From NCBI GenBank assembly GCA_018066175.1, contig JAGHRV010000010.1:17795-81794 (forward strand): a stretch of 64,000 nucleotides of DNA. The letters run 5' to 3'. The notes below the pieces were generated by a model that saw only the letters and a program-made list of their open reading frames with translations, searched no databases and was not told where the DNA came from. Source of the stretch: Candidatus Colicola equi. GTDB lineage: Bacteria > Bacteroidota > Bacteroidia > Bacteroidales > Paludibacteraceae. Positions 27,584 to 36,860 of the stretch are shown here, piece by piece. Numbering within the stretch: the stretch's first letter is position 1; every line of letters starts with the position of its first letter. A program made the position numbers and the translations under genes.

Positions 27584-28788
27584 AACAAGGGTAGTATCTT
27601 TTCTAATTGGTTGCCACGCGAGCCTTTCACTAAGATGCGATAGCCGATTAATGGATGTTGTTGGACATAGTCACTCAGTTCGGTCACATCGTGGAAGATA
27701 GGATAAGGAGCAGTCGTAGAGCGGTACTCTTCACCCACCAACAGCACCTGCTCGGCCTTGCGCTCCAGCAACATATTGACGATGTTCTGATGCTCCGTCT
27801 TGCTGTACTCTCCTAATTCACGCATCTCACCTAATATAAAAGCAGATGGTTTTTGATTCGTGGTAAGTTGGCAGAAGGAATCAATCGATGCCGCCATGGA
27901 TGTAGGATTAGCGTTATACGCATCTACCACCAGTTCGTTCTTTTCGGTTGTCATTGCCTGAGAGCGGTTATTGGTAGGATGATAACCCCGAATGGCCTCA
28001 ATTGCCACCTTGCGTTTGATACCGAAATGCTCCGCCACACACAACGCAGCCGATATATTCTCGGCATTATAGTCACCTACCAAGTGGGTCTTGGTTAGCA
28101 TCGGTTCGGTTGTATAACTAATCCGCACTGTGTCTAAAGTACTCGGGTCTGAAGCGGCCGTGGTTAGCATTTGTTGCAGGTATGCATTATCTTCGTTAAT
28201 AAAGATACCTTTGGTAATTTGAGGATGTGCCATCAGGTAGTCATATAACTCGGCCTTGGTGCGTTGCACGCCTTCAAAAGACCCAAATCCCTGCAAGTGA
28301 GCCCGTCCCACATTAGTGATCAAGCCGTAATTAGGTTCGGCCACCTCCACTAACTCTTTGATATCCCCCGGATGGGAAGCGCCCATCTCCACAATAGCCA
28401 ACTCGTGCGCGCGCGTTATTTGTAATAAGGTGAGTGGCACGCCTAACGAGTTATTGTAGTTTCCTTGGGTGTAATGCAGATTATACATCGTGGCAAGCAC
28501 CGTGGCCGTCAGTTCTTTGGTGGTCGTCTTACCATTCGTGCCGGTAATAGCGATGATGGGTAAACCTAACTCACGTCGCCAAGCTCGTGCTAAGTCCTGC
28601 AATTCACTCAGGGCATTATCTCCACTAATGACGTATGCCGCTCCCGCAGCTTTAGCCTGGTCCACAAACTGATTACCATCAAAATGCTCCCCCTTAAGAG
28701 CCACAAAAACGCAGCCGGGAAGCACTTGACGACTATCCGTTGTCACGAATAGCGATGGTTTATCTTTGATGAGAAAATCCCAATTCAT
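27580..28788 (-). CDS. murF: UDP-N-acetylmuramoyl-tripeptide:D-Ala-D-Ala ligase
   Basis: Cytoplasmic Mur ligase completing the peptidoglycan pentapeptide. The ATP loop is ITGTNGKTTTKE, then GNYNNSLGVPLTLL and EMGASHPGDI, all characteristic of MurF. About 402 aa, slightly short. The final Mur ligase domain includes VVDAYNANPTSM. Four-base overlaps connect it to the MFS gene upstream and the coiled-coil gene downstream. Confidence 0.94.
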   Translation of the reverse strand: MNWDFLIKDKPSLFVTTDSRQVLPGCVFVALKGEHFDGNQFVDQAKAAGAAYVISGDNALSELQDLARAWRRELGLPIIAITGTNGKTTTKELTATVLATMYNLHYTQGNYNNSLGVPLTLLQITRAHELAIVEMGASHPGDIKELVEVAEPNYGLITNVGRAHLQGFGSFEGVQRTKAELYDYLMAHPQITKGIFINEDNAYLQQMLTTAASDPSTLDTVRISYTTEPMLTKTHLVGDYNAENISAALCVAEHFGIKRKVAIEAIRGYHPTNNRSQAMTTEKNELVVDAYNANPTSMAASIDSFCQLTTNQKPSAFILGEMRELGEYSKTEHQNIVNMLLERKAEQVLLVGEEYRSTTAPYPIFHDVTELSDYVQQHPLIGYRILVKGSRGNQLEKILPLL

Positions 28789-30167
28789 TTTTTCTTATTA
28801 GGCAATTCAAGCCCATATCCTTTTTTGATATCTTCTGCCTTTAGGAAGAAAGATAAGATAAGGGCAAACACTCCGAATGAAGCAAACACAATCATTGGCA
28901 CGAGATAACCTCCGGTCCATACGCGCAATTTACCTATCAGCAGCGGCACTAAGCATAGACCGATGTTTTGCACCCAGAAAATAAGGCAGTATGCCGAACC
29001 GAGCACTTTCTCGTCTATAATCTTAGGTACGGACGGCCACATAGATGCCGGAACCAACGAAAAACTTACGCCTAACACCAAGATAGTTACTAAAGCCAAC
29101 ATCTTGCTTGGATAAGCAGGTAACACAAAGGCGAATACGCTATGGCATGCAATCATAATAACGGCTCCAAGCAGCATCATCGTTGCCCCCTTGCCTTTAT
29201 AGTCTATATATAAACCTAAGAAAGGAGTCAATACCATCGCTAAGATGGGGAACCACTTGAATAAACCGGAAGCCTCAGCATTGGAGATGGCTAAAGTCTC
29301 TTCTAAGAAGTTAGTTGCAAAACGTTGGAAGGGGAAGATAGCGGAGTAGTAGAGCACACAGAGCAATGCAATAATCCAGAACATCTTGCTTTGGAACACT
29401 TGTTTGAGGTCCGAGGCATGGAACTCATCCTCCGGATCTTTCTCTGCCGTTGCTTCACCAATAGCCACAAGTTGTTTATCGAACTGGGTATCCATGACGG
29501 TGAAGATGGTGAAGTTCAACAATCCCACGACTAATAAACAAGCCGAGAACAGCAGCGGAGCCACTACCGACTGCGTACCATCCGGTAACGCAAAGCGGGA
29601 TGCAAAGACTGGAGCCAACCACATTGCTGCAAATACACCTAAGCGAGCGATGGACATCTCAATACCCATCGCCAATGCCATTTCCTTGCCTTTGAACCAT
29701 TTAGCCAATATCTTGGAAACAGTCGTACCGGCCATCTCGCAACCGCAGCCAAAAATCATAAAGCCAAACATGGCTAATTTAGCAGACCCCGGCATACTGG
29801 TCCACCATGAATTGAGCCATACTACGTTATTGGCATCAAACCAGTCCGATATACCAACGTACTTGATGGCTGCACCTATCACCATTAACGAGGCCGATAA
29901 CACACCTGTATAGCGCACTCCCATCTTATCCAAGATGATTCCTGCTAAGATAAGAAATCCAAATACATTAAGTAAATACTCACCGGAGGCATACGTACCA
30001 AATACACCTTGGTCCCAGCCACGCACATCATTGAGCAACGATGCCAAGGGCGAGAGCATATCTACGAACATATAGGCGAAGAACATCATGCTGGCTACTA
30101 ACACCAGCACAATCCATCTGGCCAAAGTATTGTCACGCAAGGTTTGTTGAATCTGTTGCACACTCAT
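28785..30167 (-). CDS. MFS transporter
   Basis: 460-aa major facilitator with about 12 membrane helices. Loop 2-3 carries LDKMGVRYTGVLSA, resembling the MFS motif A. The N-terminal VDMLSPLASLLND, on helix 1, resembles the MFSD1-like subfamily that has members in Bacteroidota. The substrate cannot be assigned; the setting between ompH and murF hints at an envelope precursor or peptide. The start overlaps a small ORF by 35 bases and the stop overlaps murF by four. Confidence 0.86.
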   Translation of the reverse strand: MSVQQIQQTLRDNTLARWIVLVLVASMMFFAYMFVDMLSPLASLLNDVRGWDQGVFGTYASGEYLLNVFGFLILAGIILDKMGVRYTGVLSASLMVIGAAIKYVGISDWFDANNVVWLNSWWTSMPGSAKLAMFGFMIFGCGCEMAGTTVSKILAKWFKGKEMALAMGIEMSIARLGVFAAMWLAPVFASRFALPDGTQSVVAPLLFSACLLVVGLLNFTIFTVMDTQFDKQLVAIGEATAEKDPEDEFHASDLKQVFQSKMFWIIALLCVLYYSAIFPFQRFATNFLEETLAISNAEASGLFKWFPILAMVLTPFLGLYIDYKGKGATMMLLGAVIMIACHSVFAFVLPAYPSKMLALVTILVLGVSFSLVPASMWPSVPKIIDEKVLGSAYCLIFWVQNIGLCLVPLLIGKLRVWTGGYLVPMIVFASFGVFALILSFFLKAEDIKKGYGLELPNKKK

Positions 30168-30282
30168 CTTGTTTATTCTTTAAACTTTCAACTTTCGATT
30201 TTAAACTATTCTTCTTCCGCAACCACACCGCTTTTTTCTTCTCATATTCTGCGTAGTGTGATTCTAAATAGCCGTCAGCCAT
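30133..30282 (-). CDS. Small 49-aa charged protein
   Basis: Begins seven bases after the ompH stop and overlaps the MFS start by 35 bases. The N-terminus MADGYLESHYAEYEKKKAVW is rich in Tyr, Glu and Lys and looks like a genuine small helical protein, followed by a Lys/Asn-rich tail that reads into the MFS gene. I recall similar short proteins in Bacteroidales but cannot name a family. The tail beyond the MFS start may indicate that the original stop was lost. Confidence 0.5.
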   Translation of the reverse strand: MADGYLESHYAEYEKKKAVWLRKKNSLKSKVESLKNKQDECATDSTNLA

Positions 30283-30289
30283 AGCAGGG

Positions 30290-30781
30290 TTATTTCAGTC
30301 CCAACTCAGCTTTAACAGGAGCCATTACATCATGAGCGTCCTTGGCGATATACAGCAATGCTTGAGCATCGTAGATATAGGTATAACCTTCCTTCTCGCC
30401 AACAGTCTGAATAGCCTTCGTCAGTTTCTCGTGAATAGGAGCCAACAACTCTTGTTGTTTCTTTTGGATATCTTGTTCAGCCGTTTGATAAGCGGTTTGA
30501 ATACGTTGTTGCATCGTGTACAGGTCCTCTTCTTGGATTTGACGCATAGCGTCCGTCATCGTAGACTGATTCTTCTGATAGTCTTCCAATTTCTTCTTGT
30601 ACTCCTCCTGCATGCTGCTCAACATCGTCTCGTACTGAGCGGACAGCGAATCAATTTGTTGTTTAACTTGGTTCACCTCAGGCATTTGTTGGAATAACTC
30701 AGCCGTGTTAATGTGACCTACTTTTTGTGCGCATACCAACATAGGCATCGCTACTGCAAGAATAATAAATAACTTTTTCAT
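30290..30781 (-). CDS. OmpH/Skp-family periplasmic chaperone (copy 1)
   Basis: 163 aa. The signal peptide MKKLFIILAVAMPMLVCA is followed by KVGHINTAELFQQMPEV, the conserved start of the Skp body, then a long coiled-coil hairpin and a C-terminal strand (GYTYIYDAQALLYI). Skp binds unfolded outer-membrane proteins in the periplasm. It lies downstream of bamA and a second Skp gene, the usual Bacteroidota order. The two Skp genes are separated by a 70-base spacer with heptamer repeats. Confidence 0.9.
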   Translation of the reverse strand: MKKLFIILAVAMPMLVCAQKVGHINTAELFQQMPEVNQVKQQIDSLSAQYETMLSSMQEEYKKKLEDYQKNQSTMTDAMRQIQEEDLYTMQQRIQTAYQTAEQDIQKKQQELLAPIHEKLTKAIQTVGEKEGYTYIYDAQALLYIAKDAHDVMAPVKAELGLK

Positions 30782-30851
30782 TGTCGTATAATTTTATTTG
30801 TTAATAATTTTCAACTCTCAACGTTAAACGCTAAACGCTAAACTCTCAACG

Positions 30852-31370
30852 TTACTTCGCTCCTAATTTCTGCAACACTGCATCGGAGACATCTAATTTA
30901 TTGGACATATAGATTAGTGATGGGTCAGCGCTGCGGTCCTTGACAATCTTGATGAACTGCTCATTGGCCACTTCCTGAATGGCTGCATACACTTCGTCCT
31001 GAATAGGTTTGAGCAATGCCTCACGTTTCTTATACAGTTCGCCATCCTGACCAAAGTACTTGCGCTTAAGTTCCAATACCTCATTCTCCTTGGCTAAAAT
31101 CTCTTCTTCACGTTGTTTCTTCATTGCCTCCGTCAGAAAAATCTGCTCGGTTTGATAATTAGCCACCAGCACTTTGGCAGCTTGGTCTGCTGTATCAATC
31201 TCTTTTTGCCACCGCTTAGAGATGATATTGAGCTGGTCGTTGGCACTCTCGTACTGCGGCAGATTCTTGAGAATATACTGCAAGTCCACATACGCAATGT
31301 CCATAGTCTTCAGCGCAGCCATCGCTGGCAATGCTATCAATGCAAAAAGTATACCAAAATATTTTTTCAT
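30852..31370 (-). CDS. OmpH/Skp-family periplasmic chaperone (copy 2)
   Basis: 172 aa. Signal MKKYFGILFALIALPAMAA, then MDIAYVDLQYILKNLPQYES and a long helical hairpin. It is paralogous to the neighbouring copy and starts 10 bases after the bamA stop. The start at 31370 is chosen because it gives a signal peptide; the longer frame from 31508 overlaps bamA. C-terminal PSLIYMSNKLDVSDAVL is the usual family end. Confidence 0.9.
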   Translation of the reverse strand: MKKYFGILFALIALPAMAALKTMDIAYVDLQYILKNLPQYESANDQLNIISKRWQKEIDTADQAAKVLVANYQTEQIFLTEAMKKQREEEILAKENEVLELKRKYFGQDGELYKKREALLKPIQDEVYAAIQEVANEQFIKIVKDRSADPSLIYMSNKLDVSDAVLQKLGAK

Positions 31371-31380
31371 AATCTTATTA

Positions 31381-34002
31381 TTATAATTCTTGACCCAAAA
31401 CGAAGTGGAATTGTGAACCACTATACGACTTATTTCCGTTAATATCATCAAAGCCCCAGCCCCAGTCAACACCAAGCAGTCCGAACATCGGCAGGAAGAT
31501 ACGTACACCTAAACCGGCACTGCGTTTGAGGTTAAACGGATTGAAGTCCTTGATATCCGCAAAACAGTTACCGGCCTCCATGAATGCTAAGCACCAGATC
31601 GTAGCACGTTGCTCAAGCGAGATGGGGTAACGCAACTCCAAGGTAAACTTATCATATACATAACCCATGTTGCGCGCAGTCGTGTAATCATACGGCGTCA
31701 TCGATCCTGACGAATAACCTCGCATTGCCACATACTCGGTGGAATAACTGGAGTAACCCGACATACCATCGCCACCCATGTAGAAAGTCTCAAATGGCGA
31801 CTTGGTGTACTTGTTGTATGCACCTAAGTAACCCCATTCAGCACGTGCCATCAGCACTAACTTACCATCTGGAGTGAGAGGTGTAAAGACCTTGCCTGAG
31901 AACTTAAGTTTATAGTACTCAATCATCTCATATAACTCCGCCGTACGTCCCGAAGTAGCCATATCAGCCAAATCGGAGTTACTCAGTCCACGGATAACCG
32001 ACCATGGCGGAGTAATCTTAGCAGAAAGCGTGAAGGATGAACCGCGACGAGTGTAGATAGGATTATCTATGCTGGAGCGAGATAATTGTAGCGTCAATGC
32101 TAAGTTATGGCATTTACCATTAGCCACCAACAGGTACGGCCAGTCCTTCATCCAGTACATCTGATAACTGAGTTCGGAGTAGAACGTGAAGTAATCATCG
32201 GGCCATTTGAGTCGCTTACCATAACCGATGCTCACACCTACTGTACGCAAGTACTTATCCGGGTCAGCCTCGGACTCTTGCAGTTGCTGGTAGTAATCCG
32301 AATTACCGGTGTAATAGTAATTGGAATAGTAGTTGTTATACAGGTTCTGATAGGACTGATAGTAACGGTCTGAATAACCGGTTTGGGACGAGAAGAAAGC
32401 ACTGAAACTGAGGGAGTTCGGACGCTTACCGCCTATCCATGGTTCCATGAAACTCAGGCTCACCGCATTGTAGTAAATACCATTGGTGCGGAAGTTAATA
32501 GCGAACGTCTGTCCTTCGCCCTGAGGCACAATACGATAGGCTTTCTTATTGAATAAGTTCTGTATAGCAAAGTTGGTGAATTTAAGTCCTAACGAGCCCA
32601 CCAATCCGGTAGCACCCCAGCCTAACGAGAACTCAATCTGGTCGCTGGACTTGGTCTCTAACTGATACGTTATATCTACCGTTCCATCCTCCGGATTAGG
32701 CTGAATGTCAGGCACGAGTTTTTCTTGGTCAAAGTGACCCATTTGAGCTAACTCACGCAACGAACGCATGATGTCCGACTGGCTATACAACTGACCGGGT
32801 TTGGTGTATAACTCACGACGAACAACATGCTCGTAAACACGCGTATTACCAACGATATTAATCTGATTGATGGTAGCCGGTTTGCCTTCGTATATACGCA
32901 TCTCAAAGTCTATACTGTCGTTCTCTATCTTCACCTCCACCGGATCGACATTAAAGAACAGATAACCTTGGTCCGTATACAGTTTAGATACGGCATCATC
33001 ATCCTCTATCAAACGTTTATTGAGTTGTTTGAGGTTGTATATATCACCTTTCTTTACACCCAACACACGATTCAAATAATCGTATGGATAAATCGTATTA
33101 CCTACCCATGTGATGTCACGCATGTAGTATTTCTCACCTTCATACACCTCCAAATACACATCCACTCGTGTGGGGTCAACCGGACTGGGCACTACGCTAT
33201 CCGAAACGATGTACGCATCGCGGTAACCGATTTCGTTGTATTTTTCAATGACGGCTTCTTTATCTTTTTCGTACAGGTCTTGCACGAATTTCTTGGTGCG
33301 GAACAGATTGACGATATGGTTATCGTTGGTTTTCTTCATGGCCTTGTTGATTTTAACATCCGACAAAGCCTCGTTACCGGTTATGTATATCTTCCCCACC
33401 TTGGTCTTCAACTGTTTATCCACCTTAATGGTCACTTTTACGTACCCTGGATGATCGTTATCGGGGTCTTGTTTAACTAGCACGCGGGTGTTGTGGAAAC
33501 CTTTTTCGGCAAAGTATTTCTTAATGACAGTCTCGGCGCGGTCCGACAGGTTAGGAGTCATCTGATTACCACGAGTAATACCTACTTTAACCTCCAAATC
33601 CTCGCGCTCACTTTTCTTCAGTCCTTCGTACTCCACGGACGATATACGGGGGCGCTGCACGAAGCGCATCTCCAGCCATATCTTATCGCCTTCTATCTTG
33701 GTGGCCACTATCTTAACATCGGCAAACATGCCTTGTTTCCAGAAACGACGAATAGCCTTGGTGATTTGGTCACCCGGCACATCTATCTTGTCGCCCACTG
33801 CCAAGCCCGAGAAACCTATCAGCACAAAGTCCTCATAACTATCGGCACCGGTCACAGTAATGTCTGCAATCTCATACGTGTTACGCTGATAGGTATACTC
33901 AATCTGAGGAGCATCAGCCTGCGCTTTGTCCTGCGCTCCTGCTTCCTGCGCCCAACCTACCAGGCTCACCAAGCTGCATAATATGATAAATATCTTTTTC
34001 AA
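31381..34002 (-). CDS. bamA: Outer membrane assembly factor BamA (TTG start)
   Basis: Core of the beta-barrel assembly machine. About 873 aa: a signal peptide (KKIFIILCSLVSLVGWAQ), POTRA domains from about residue 45 to 440 (for example YEIADITVTGADSYED, GKIYITGNEALSDVKI) and a C-terminal barrel of the Omp85 family. The barrel has LMARAEWGYLG, the substrate motif YMGGDGMSGY and the terminal strand GSQFHFVLGQEL. No ATG precedes the signal peptide after the uppS stop; TTG at 34002 gives the correct signal. The open frame extends to 34191 only by overlapping uppS. Confidence 0.94.
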   Translation of the reverse strand: MKKIFIILCSLVSLVGWAQEAGAQDKAQADAPQIEYTYQRNTYEIADITVTGADSYEDFVLIGFSGLAVGDKIDVPGDQITKAIRRFWKQGMFADVKIVATKIEGDKIWLEMRFVQRPRISSVEYEGLKKSEREDLEVKVGITRGNQMTPNLSDRAETVIKKYFAEKGFHNTRVLVKQDPDNDHPGYVKVTIKVDKQLKTKVGKIYITGNEALSDVKINKAMKKTNDNHIVNLFRTKKFVQDLYEKDKEAVIEKYNEIGYRDAYIVSDSVVPSPVDPTRVDVYLEVYEGEKYYMRDITWVGNTIYPYDYLNRVLGVKKGDIYNLKQLNKRLIEDDDAVSKLYTDQGYLFFNVDPVEVKIENDSIDFEMRIYEGKPATINQINIVGNTRVYEHVVRRELYTKPGQLYSQSDIMRSLRELAQMGHFDQEKLVPDIQPNPEDGTVDITYQLETKSSDQIEFSLGWGATGLVGSLGLKFTNFAIQNLFNKKAYRIVPQGEGQTFAINFRTNGIYYNAVSLSFMEPWIGGKRPNSLSFSAFFSSQTGYSDRYYQSYQNLYNNYYSNYYYTGNSDYYQQLQESEADPDKYLRTVGVSIGYGKRLKWPDDYFTFYSELSYQMYWMKDWPYLLVANGKCHNLALTLQLSRSSIDNPIYTRRGSSFTLSAKITPPWSVIRGLSNSDLADMATSGRTAELYEMIEYYKLKFSGKVFTPLTPDGKLVLMARAEWGYLGAYNKYTKSPFETFYMGGDGMSGYSSYSTEYVAMRGYSSGSMTPYDYTTARNMGYVYDKFTLELRYPISLEQRATIWCLAFMEAGNCFADIKDFNPFNLKRSAGLGVRIFLPMFGLLGVDWGWGFDDINGNKSYSGSQFHFVLGQEL

Positions 34003-34027
34003 CTCTCTAATCTCTAAACTCTCAACG

Positions 34028-34765
34028 CTACACCTGTTCACTCGTCTTTCCGAATCGTCTCTCGCGATGCTGATAGTCCACAATAGCTTTGTAGAACTCC
34101 TCCACGGTGAAGTCCGGCCATAGGCAGTCGGTGAAATACAGTTCGGTGTAGGCCAATTGCCATAGCAAGAAATTACTGATTCGGTACTCACCGCTTGTGC
34201 GAATCAGCAGGTCCGGATCCGGAATACCTTTGGTGGTTAAATAATCGCTTATCACCTGTTCCGACACATCTTCCGCCTTCATCTTACCTTTCTGCACATC
34301 GTTAGCGATGCGGGTCATAGCATCGGTTATCTCCCATCGGGACGAATAACTGAGGGCCAGCACCATCGTCAGTCCTGTATTGGCTGCCGTTTGCTGCAAA
34401 CACTGCTCAAACTTAGTGCGCGTCACTTCGGGCAAGCGACTTAAATCACCTATTGTAGTCAGTTTGACGTTGTTCTGCATCAACGTCGGTGTCTCCTGCC
34501 TAATCGTTTCTACCAGCAGAGCCATCAAGGCATCCACTTCCTCCTTGGGTCGATTCCAGTTCTCCATAGAGAAAGCGTACAGTGTGAGATAATCAATTCC
34601 CATTTCGGCAGCAGCGGTGGTTATTTCGTGCACAGTGCGCACTCCTTCACGATGACCGAACATACGTTTCAGTCCGTGTTGTTTAGCCCAACGACCATTA
34701 CCATCCATGATGATGGCGATATGTCGTGGCATGCGGTCGGATATGATTTGTGATTTGTAACTCAT
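34028..34765 (-). CDS. uppS: Undecaprenyl diphosphate synthase (isoprenyl transferase)
   Basis: Cis-prenyltransferase making the C55 lipid carrier for cell-wall and polysaccharide synthesis. The signature IAIIMDGNGRWAKQHG is near residue 20, with the catalytic Asp; GVRTVHEIT, YAFSMENWNRP and the C-terminal LLIRTSGEYRISNFLLWQ follow. The 245 aa match the family. It starts two bases after the stop of the PorG-like gene. Confidence 0.96.
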   Translation of the reverse strand: MSYKSQIISDRMPRHIAIIMDGNGRWAKQHGLKRMFGHREGVRTVHEITTAAAEMGIDYLTLYAFSMENWNRPKEEVDALMALLVETIRQETPTLMQNNVKLTTIGDLSRLPEVTRTKFEQCLQQTAANTGLTMVLALSYSSRWEITDAMTRIANDVQKGKMKAEDVSEQVISDYLTTKGIPDPDLLIRTSGEYRISNFLLWQLAYTELYFTDCLWPDFTVEEFYKAIVDYQHRERRFGKTSEQV

Positions 34766-34767
34766 AC

Positions 34768-35451
34768 TTATCTTTGGCACATTCGGCAAATTTTCTTTTC
34801 TTTAGCGAATTCAAACATCAGTCCTACACCAATCGTTCCCGTTATATCGCAGTTAAATACATTCGTTCCATTCAGTTCGTACCGGTCATCCAGTTCCGGG
34901 ATGGCTTCCAGTTTATCGGTGAAATACAGGTTATTCTGCCATACCAGCTGCAAGTTCCATCGGGGCGCAAATTTCCATTTCACGCCTACGCCAAAGGGCA
35001 TATAGGCGGCTATCTTATGAAATTTATCGTGCAAGCATACCCCCACGCCTAATAGAATGTAAGGTGTGATAGGTTTAACGCGTCTGTCGTAGCCTTCCAT
35101 ACCGAAACGGAAGAAGTTAAACTCGGCGGCTACGTCTAAGTTGACTAATTGGTTAGACCAATTGCCCGAGATAGGTTCACCAAAATCCGTGCCAAGTTTG
35201 TACGTTCCGCGAATATTATGCATAATTCCCTTCACTTGCAACGACCAGCGAGGTGTAAATTTGTACCTAAAATTGGCACCGTACATCTCCCTAATGTTCT
35301 TGAACGGCAGCGATTCGGCATCGCCTATGTAGTAGCCCATTCCTCCCTCTATTCCTAACTCGCAATGGAACATGCGTTCGTCCGCGTACGCGTGCGAAAA
35401 GCACGCCACCAGAGCCACCAACAGCAATCCTATTTTGGCACGTATAGTCAT
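34768..35451 (-). CDS. PorG-like outer membrane protein (DUF6089)
   Basis: 227-aa beta-barrel protein. Signal peptide (IGLLLVALVACFSHAYA), then ELGIEGGMGYYIGDAESLPF, the conserved N-terminal strand of the DUF6089 family that includes PorG of the type IX secretion system. Its place before uppS and bamA is usual for this family in Bacteroidales. I start at 35451 because the promoter -7 box occupies 35461-35468; the leader is then very short. A type IX role in this organism is inference. Confidence 0.8.
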   Translation of the reverse strand: MTIRAKIGLLLVALVACFSHAYADERMFHCELGIEGGMGYYIGDAESLPFKNIREMYGANFRYKFTPRWSLQVKGIMHNIRGTYKLGTDFGEPISGNWSNQLVNLDVAAEFNFFRFGMEGYDRRVKPITPYILLGVGVCLHDKFHKIAAYMPFGVGVKWKFAPRWNLQLVWQNNLYFTDKLEAIPELDDRYELNGTNVFNCDITGTIGVGLMFEFAKEKKICRMCQR

Positions 35452-35460
35452 AATAGCCCG

Positions 35461-35492
35461 CAAAAGTACAAAAAATTTGGCATATATGCAAA
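35461..35492 (-). promoter_or_regulatory. Promoter of the PorG-like/uppS/bamA operon
   Basis: Minus-strand TTTG (35489-35492), 20-bp spacer, TACTTTTG (35461-35468). The -33 element sits in ATATATGCAAA. It lies immediately downstream of hflX; the start codon at 35451 is only about ten bases away. Confidence 0.78.
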
Positions 35493-35503
35493 TTTATTTG
35501 CAA

Positions 35504-36739
35504 TTATTCGTATTTTTGCCACAAAAAATCGTTATATGGGTAACGTTGGATATGAATTGCCTTCACACGATCGTACATCAACTCGCGCAAAGCATCGATA
35601 TTGGCTTTTTGTTGGGCAGAGATAAAAATGCAGTCATTTTGCAGTTTAGCCATCCATGTGCGTTGCAATTCTTCCAACGATATATTCTCCCGTTTGATGG
35701 GTGTCAAATCGTCCTCTTCTTTGGGAGTATATGTGAAGGCATCTATCTTATTAAATACCACGATAGTGGGCTTCTCTTCCTTGCATATATCGGCAATCGT
35801 TTGATTCACCACATGGTACTGTTCCTCAAAATTAGGATGGGATATATCCACTACGTGAATGAGCAGGTCAGCCTCGCGCACTTCGTCCAAGGTGGATTTG
35901 AAGCTTTCCACTAAGTTATGGGGCAGTTTACGAATGAATCCTACTGTATCACTCAGCAGGAACGGCAGGTTATCGATGGTCATCTTGCGTACCGTTGTAT
36001 CTAAGGTGGCGAACAACTTATTTTCGGCAAACACATCGGATTTGCTCAGCAGGTTCATGATAGTTGACTTACCTACGTTGGTGTATCCCACCAGGGAAAC
36101 GCGCACCATCTTGCCTCTGTTCTGCCGTTGGGTAGCCATCTGTTTATCGATGCGTTTAAGGTCCTCGCGCAGCAGCGCGATACGCTGACCAATAATACGT
36201 TTATCGGCCTCTATCTGAGTCTCACCGGTACCGCGGTTAGTGCCTCCGCCACGCTGTCTATCCAGGTGGGTCCACATACGGGTCAAACGAGGTAACATAT
36301 ACTGCAGATGTGCCATCTCCACTTGGGTTTTGGCATAACTGGTTTGGGCACGTTGTAGGAAGATTTCCAGAATAAGAATCGTGCGGTCCATCACCCTTAC
36401 TTCACGCCGATCCTTAGGGTTATCACGCCAGTTCAAATCACGCTCAATATTACGCAACTGCCGTGGCGATAACTCATCATCAAAAATCACCAAATCAATG
36501 TTGTGGTTGTCGTTGTCGTTGTCGTTGTGGTTGTCGTCAATTATGAATTGACGTATTTCTTGCAATTTTCCTGAACCCACATAGGTGTTGGTGTCCGGAC
36601 CGTTCAGTCGTTGCACAAAGCGTTTGACGGGCTGTATCTCCCGTGTATCTGCCAAAAACGCCAATTCGTCCAGGTACTCATTCGTTCGTTCCTCGCTCTG
36701 ATCCGGCGTAATCAATCCAACTAATATAGCTCTTTCCAT
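35504..36739 (-). CDS. hflX: Ribosome-associated GTPase HflX
   Basis: 411-aa GTPase that splits stalled or hibernating ribosomes. G1 is VSLVGYTNVGKSTIMN; G3 DTVGFI; G4 FNKIDA; the glycine-rich RGGGTNRGTGETQIEADKR region precedes the G domain. An Asn-Asp low-complexity loop around residues 69-80 (DDNHNDNDNDNHN) is encoded by a GTTGTC-type hexamer repeat. A promoter at 36754-36784 serves the gene. Confidence 0.95.
   Translation of the reverse strand: MERAILVGLITPDQSEERTNEYLDELAFLADTREIQPVKRFVQRLNGPDTNTYVGSGKLQEIRQFIIDDNHNDNDNDNHNIDLVIFDDELSPRQLRNIERDLNWRDNPKDRREVRVMDRTILILEIFLQRAQTSYAKTQVEMAHLQYMLPRLTRMWTHLDRQRGGGTNRGTGETQIEADKRIIGQRIALLREDLKRIDKQMATQRQNRGKMVRVSLVGYTNVGKSTIMNLLSKSDVFAENKLFATLDTTVRKMTIDNLPFLLSDTVGFIRKLPHNLVESFKSTLDEVREADLLIHVVDISHPNFEEQYHVVNQTIADICKEEKPTIVVFNKIDAFTYTPKEEDDLTPIKRENISLEELQRTWMAKLQNDCIFISAQQKANIDALRELMYDRVKAIHIQRYPYNDFLWQKYE
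36500..36537. repeat. Hexanucleotide microsatellite inside hflX
   Basis: Plus-strand units GTTGTC and GTTGTG alternate for about six copies, encoding Asp-Asn and His-Asn dipeptides on the minus strand. Unit length is a multiple of three, so copy changes alter loop length, not frame. Confidence 0.8.
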
Positions 36740-36753
36740 ATACTTTCAGGGCA

Positions 36754-36784
36754 CAAAGATACTGCTTTTTTCTGAATTATCAAA
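36754..36784 (-). promoter_or_regulatory. Promoter of hflX
   Basis: Minus-strand TTTG (36781-36784), 19-bp spacer, TATCTTTG (36754-36761). It is partly embedded in the terminator of the upstream gene. Confidence 0.7.
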
Positions 36785-36786
36785 AT

Positions 36787-36820
36787 AAAAATGCGACTTC
36801 AACTCAGAAATCGCATTTTT
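36787..36820 (-). terminator. Intrinsic terminator after the 44-aa peptide gene
   Basis: AAAAATGCGA (minus, from 36820) pairs with TCGCATTTTT (ending 36787), a perfect 10-bp stem with a 14-base loop, followed by ATTTTG. It abuts the -33 element of the hflX promoter. Confidence 0.75.
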
Positions 36821-36860
36821 CTTGTTTCTCGCTAAACGCTAAACGTTCAACGCTTAACGT

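Noticed and set aside
32827..33480. 217-codon ORF on the plus strand
   Set aside because: Lies wholly antisense to bamA, whose POTRA and barrel sequence is unambiguous.
34003..34191. N-terminal extension of BamA
   Set aside because: It would overlap uppS and place the signal peptide 60 residues inside the protein.
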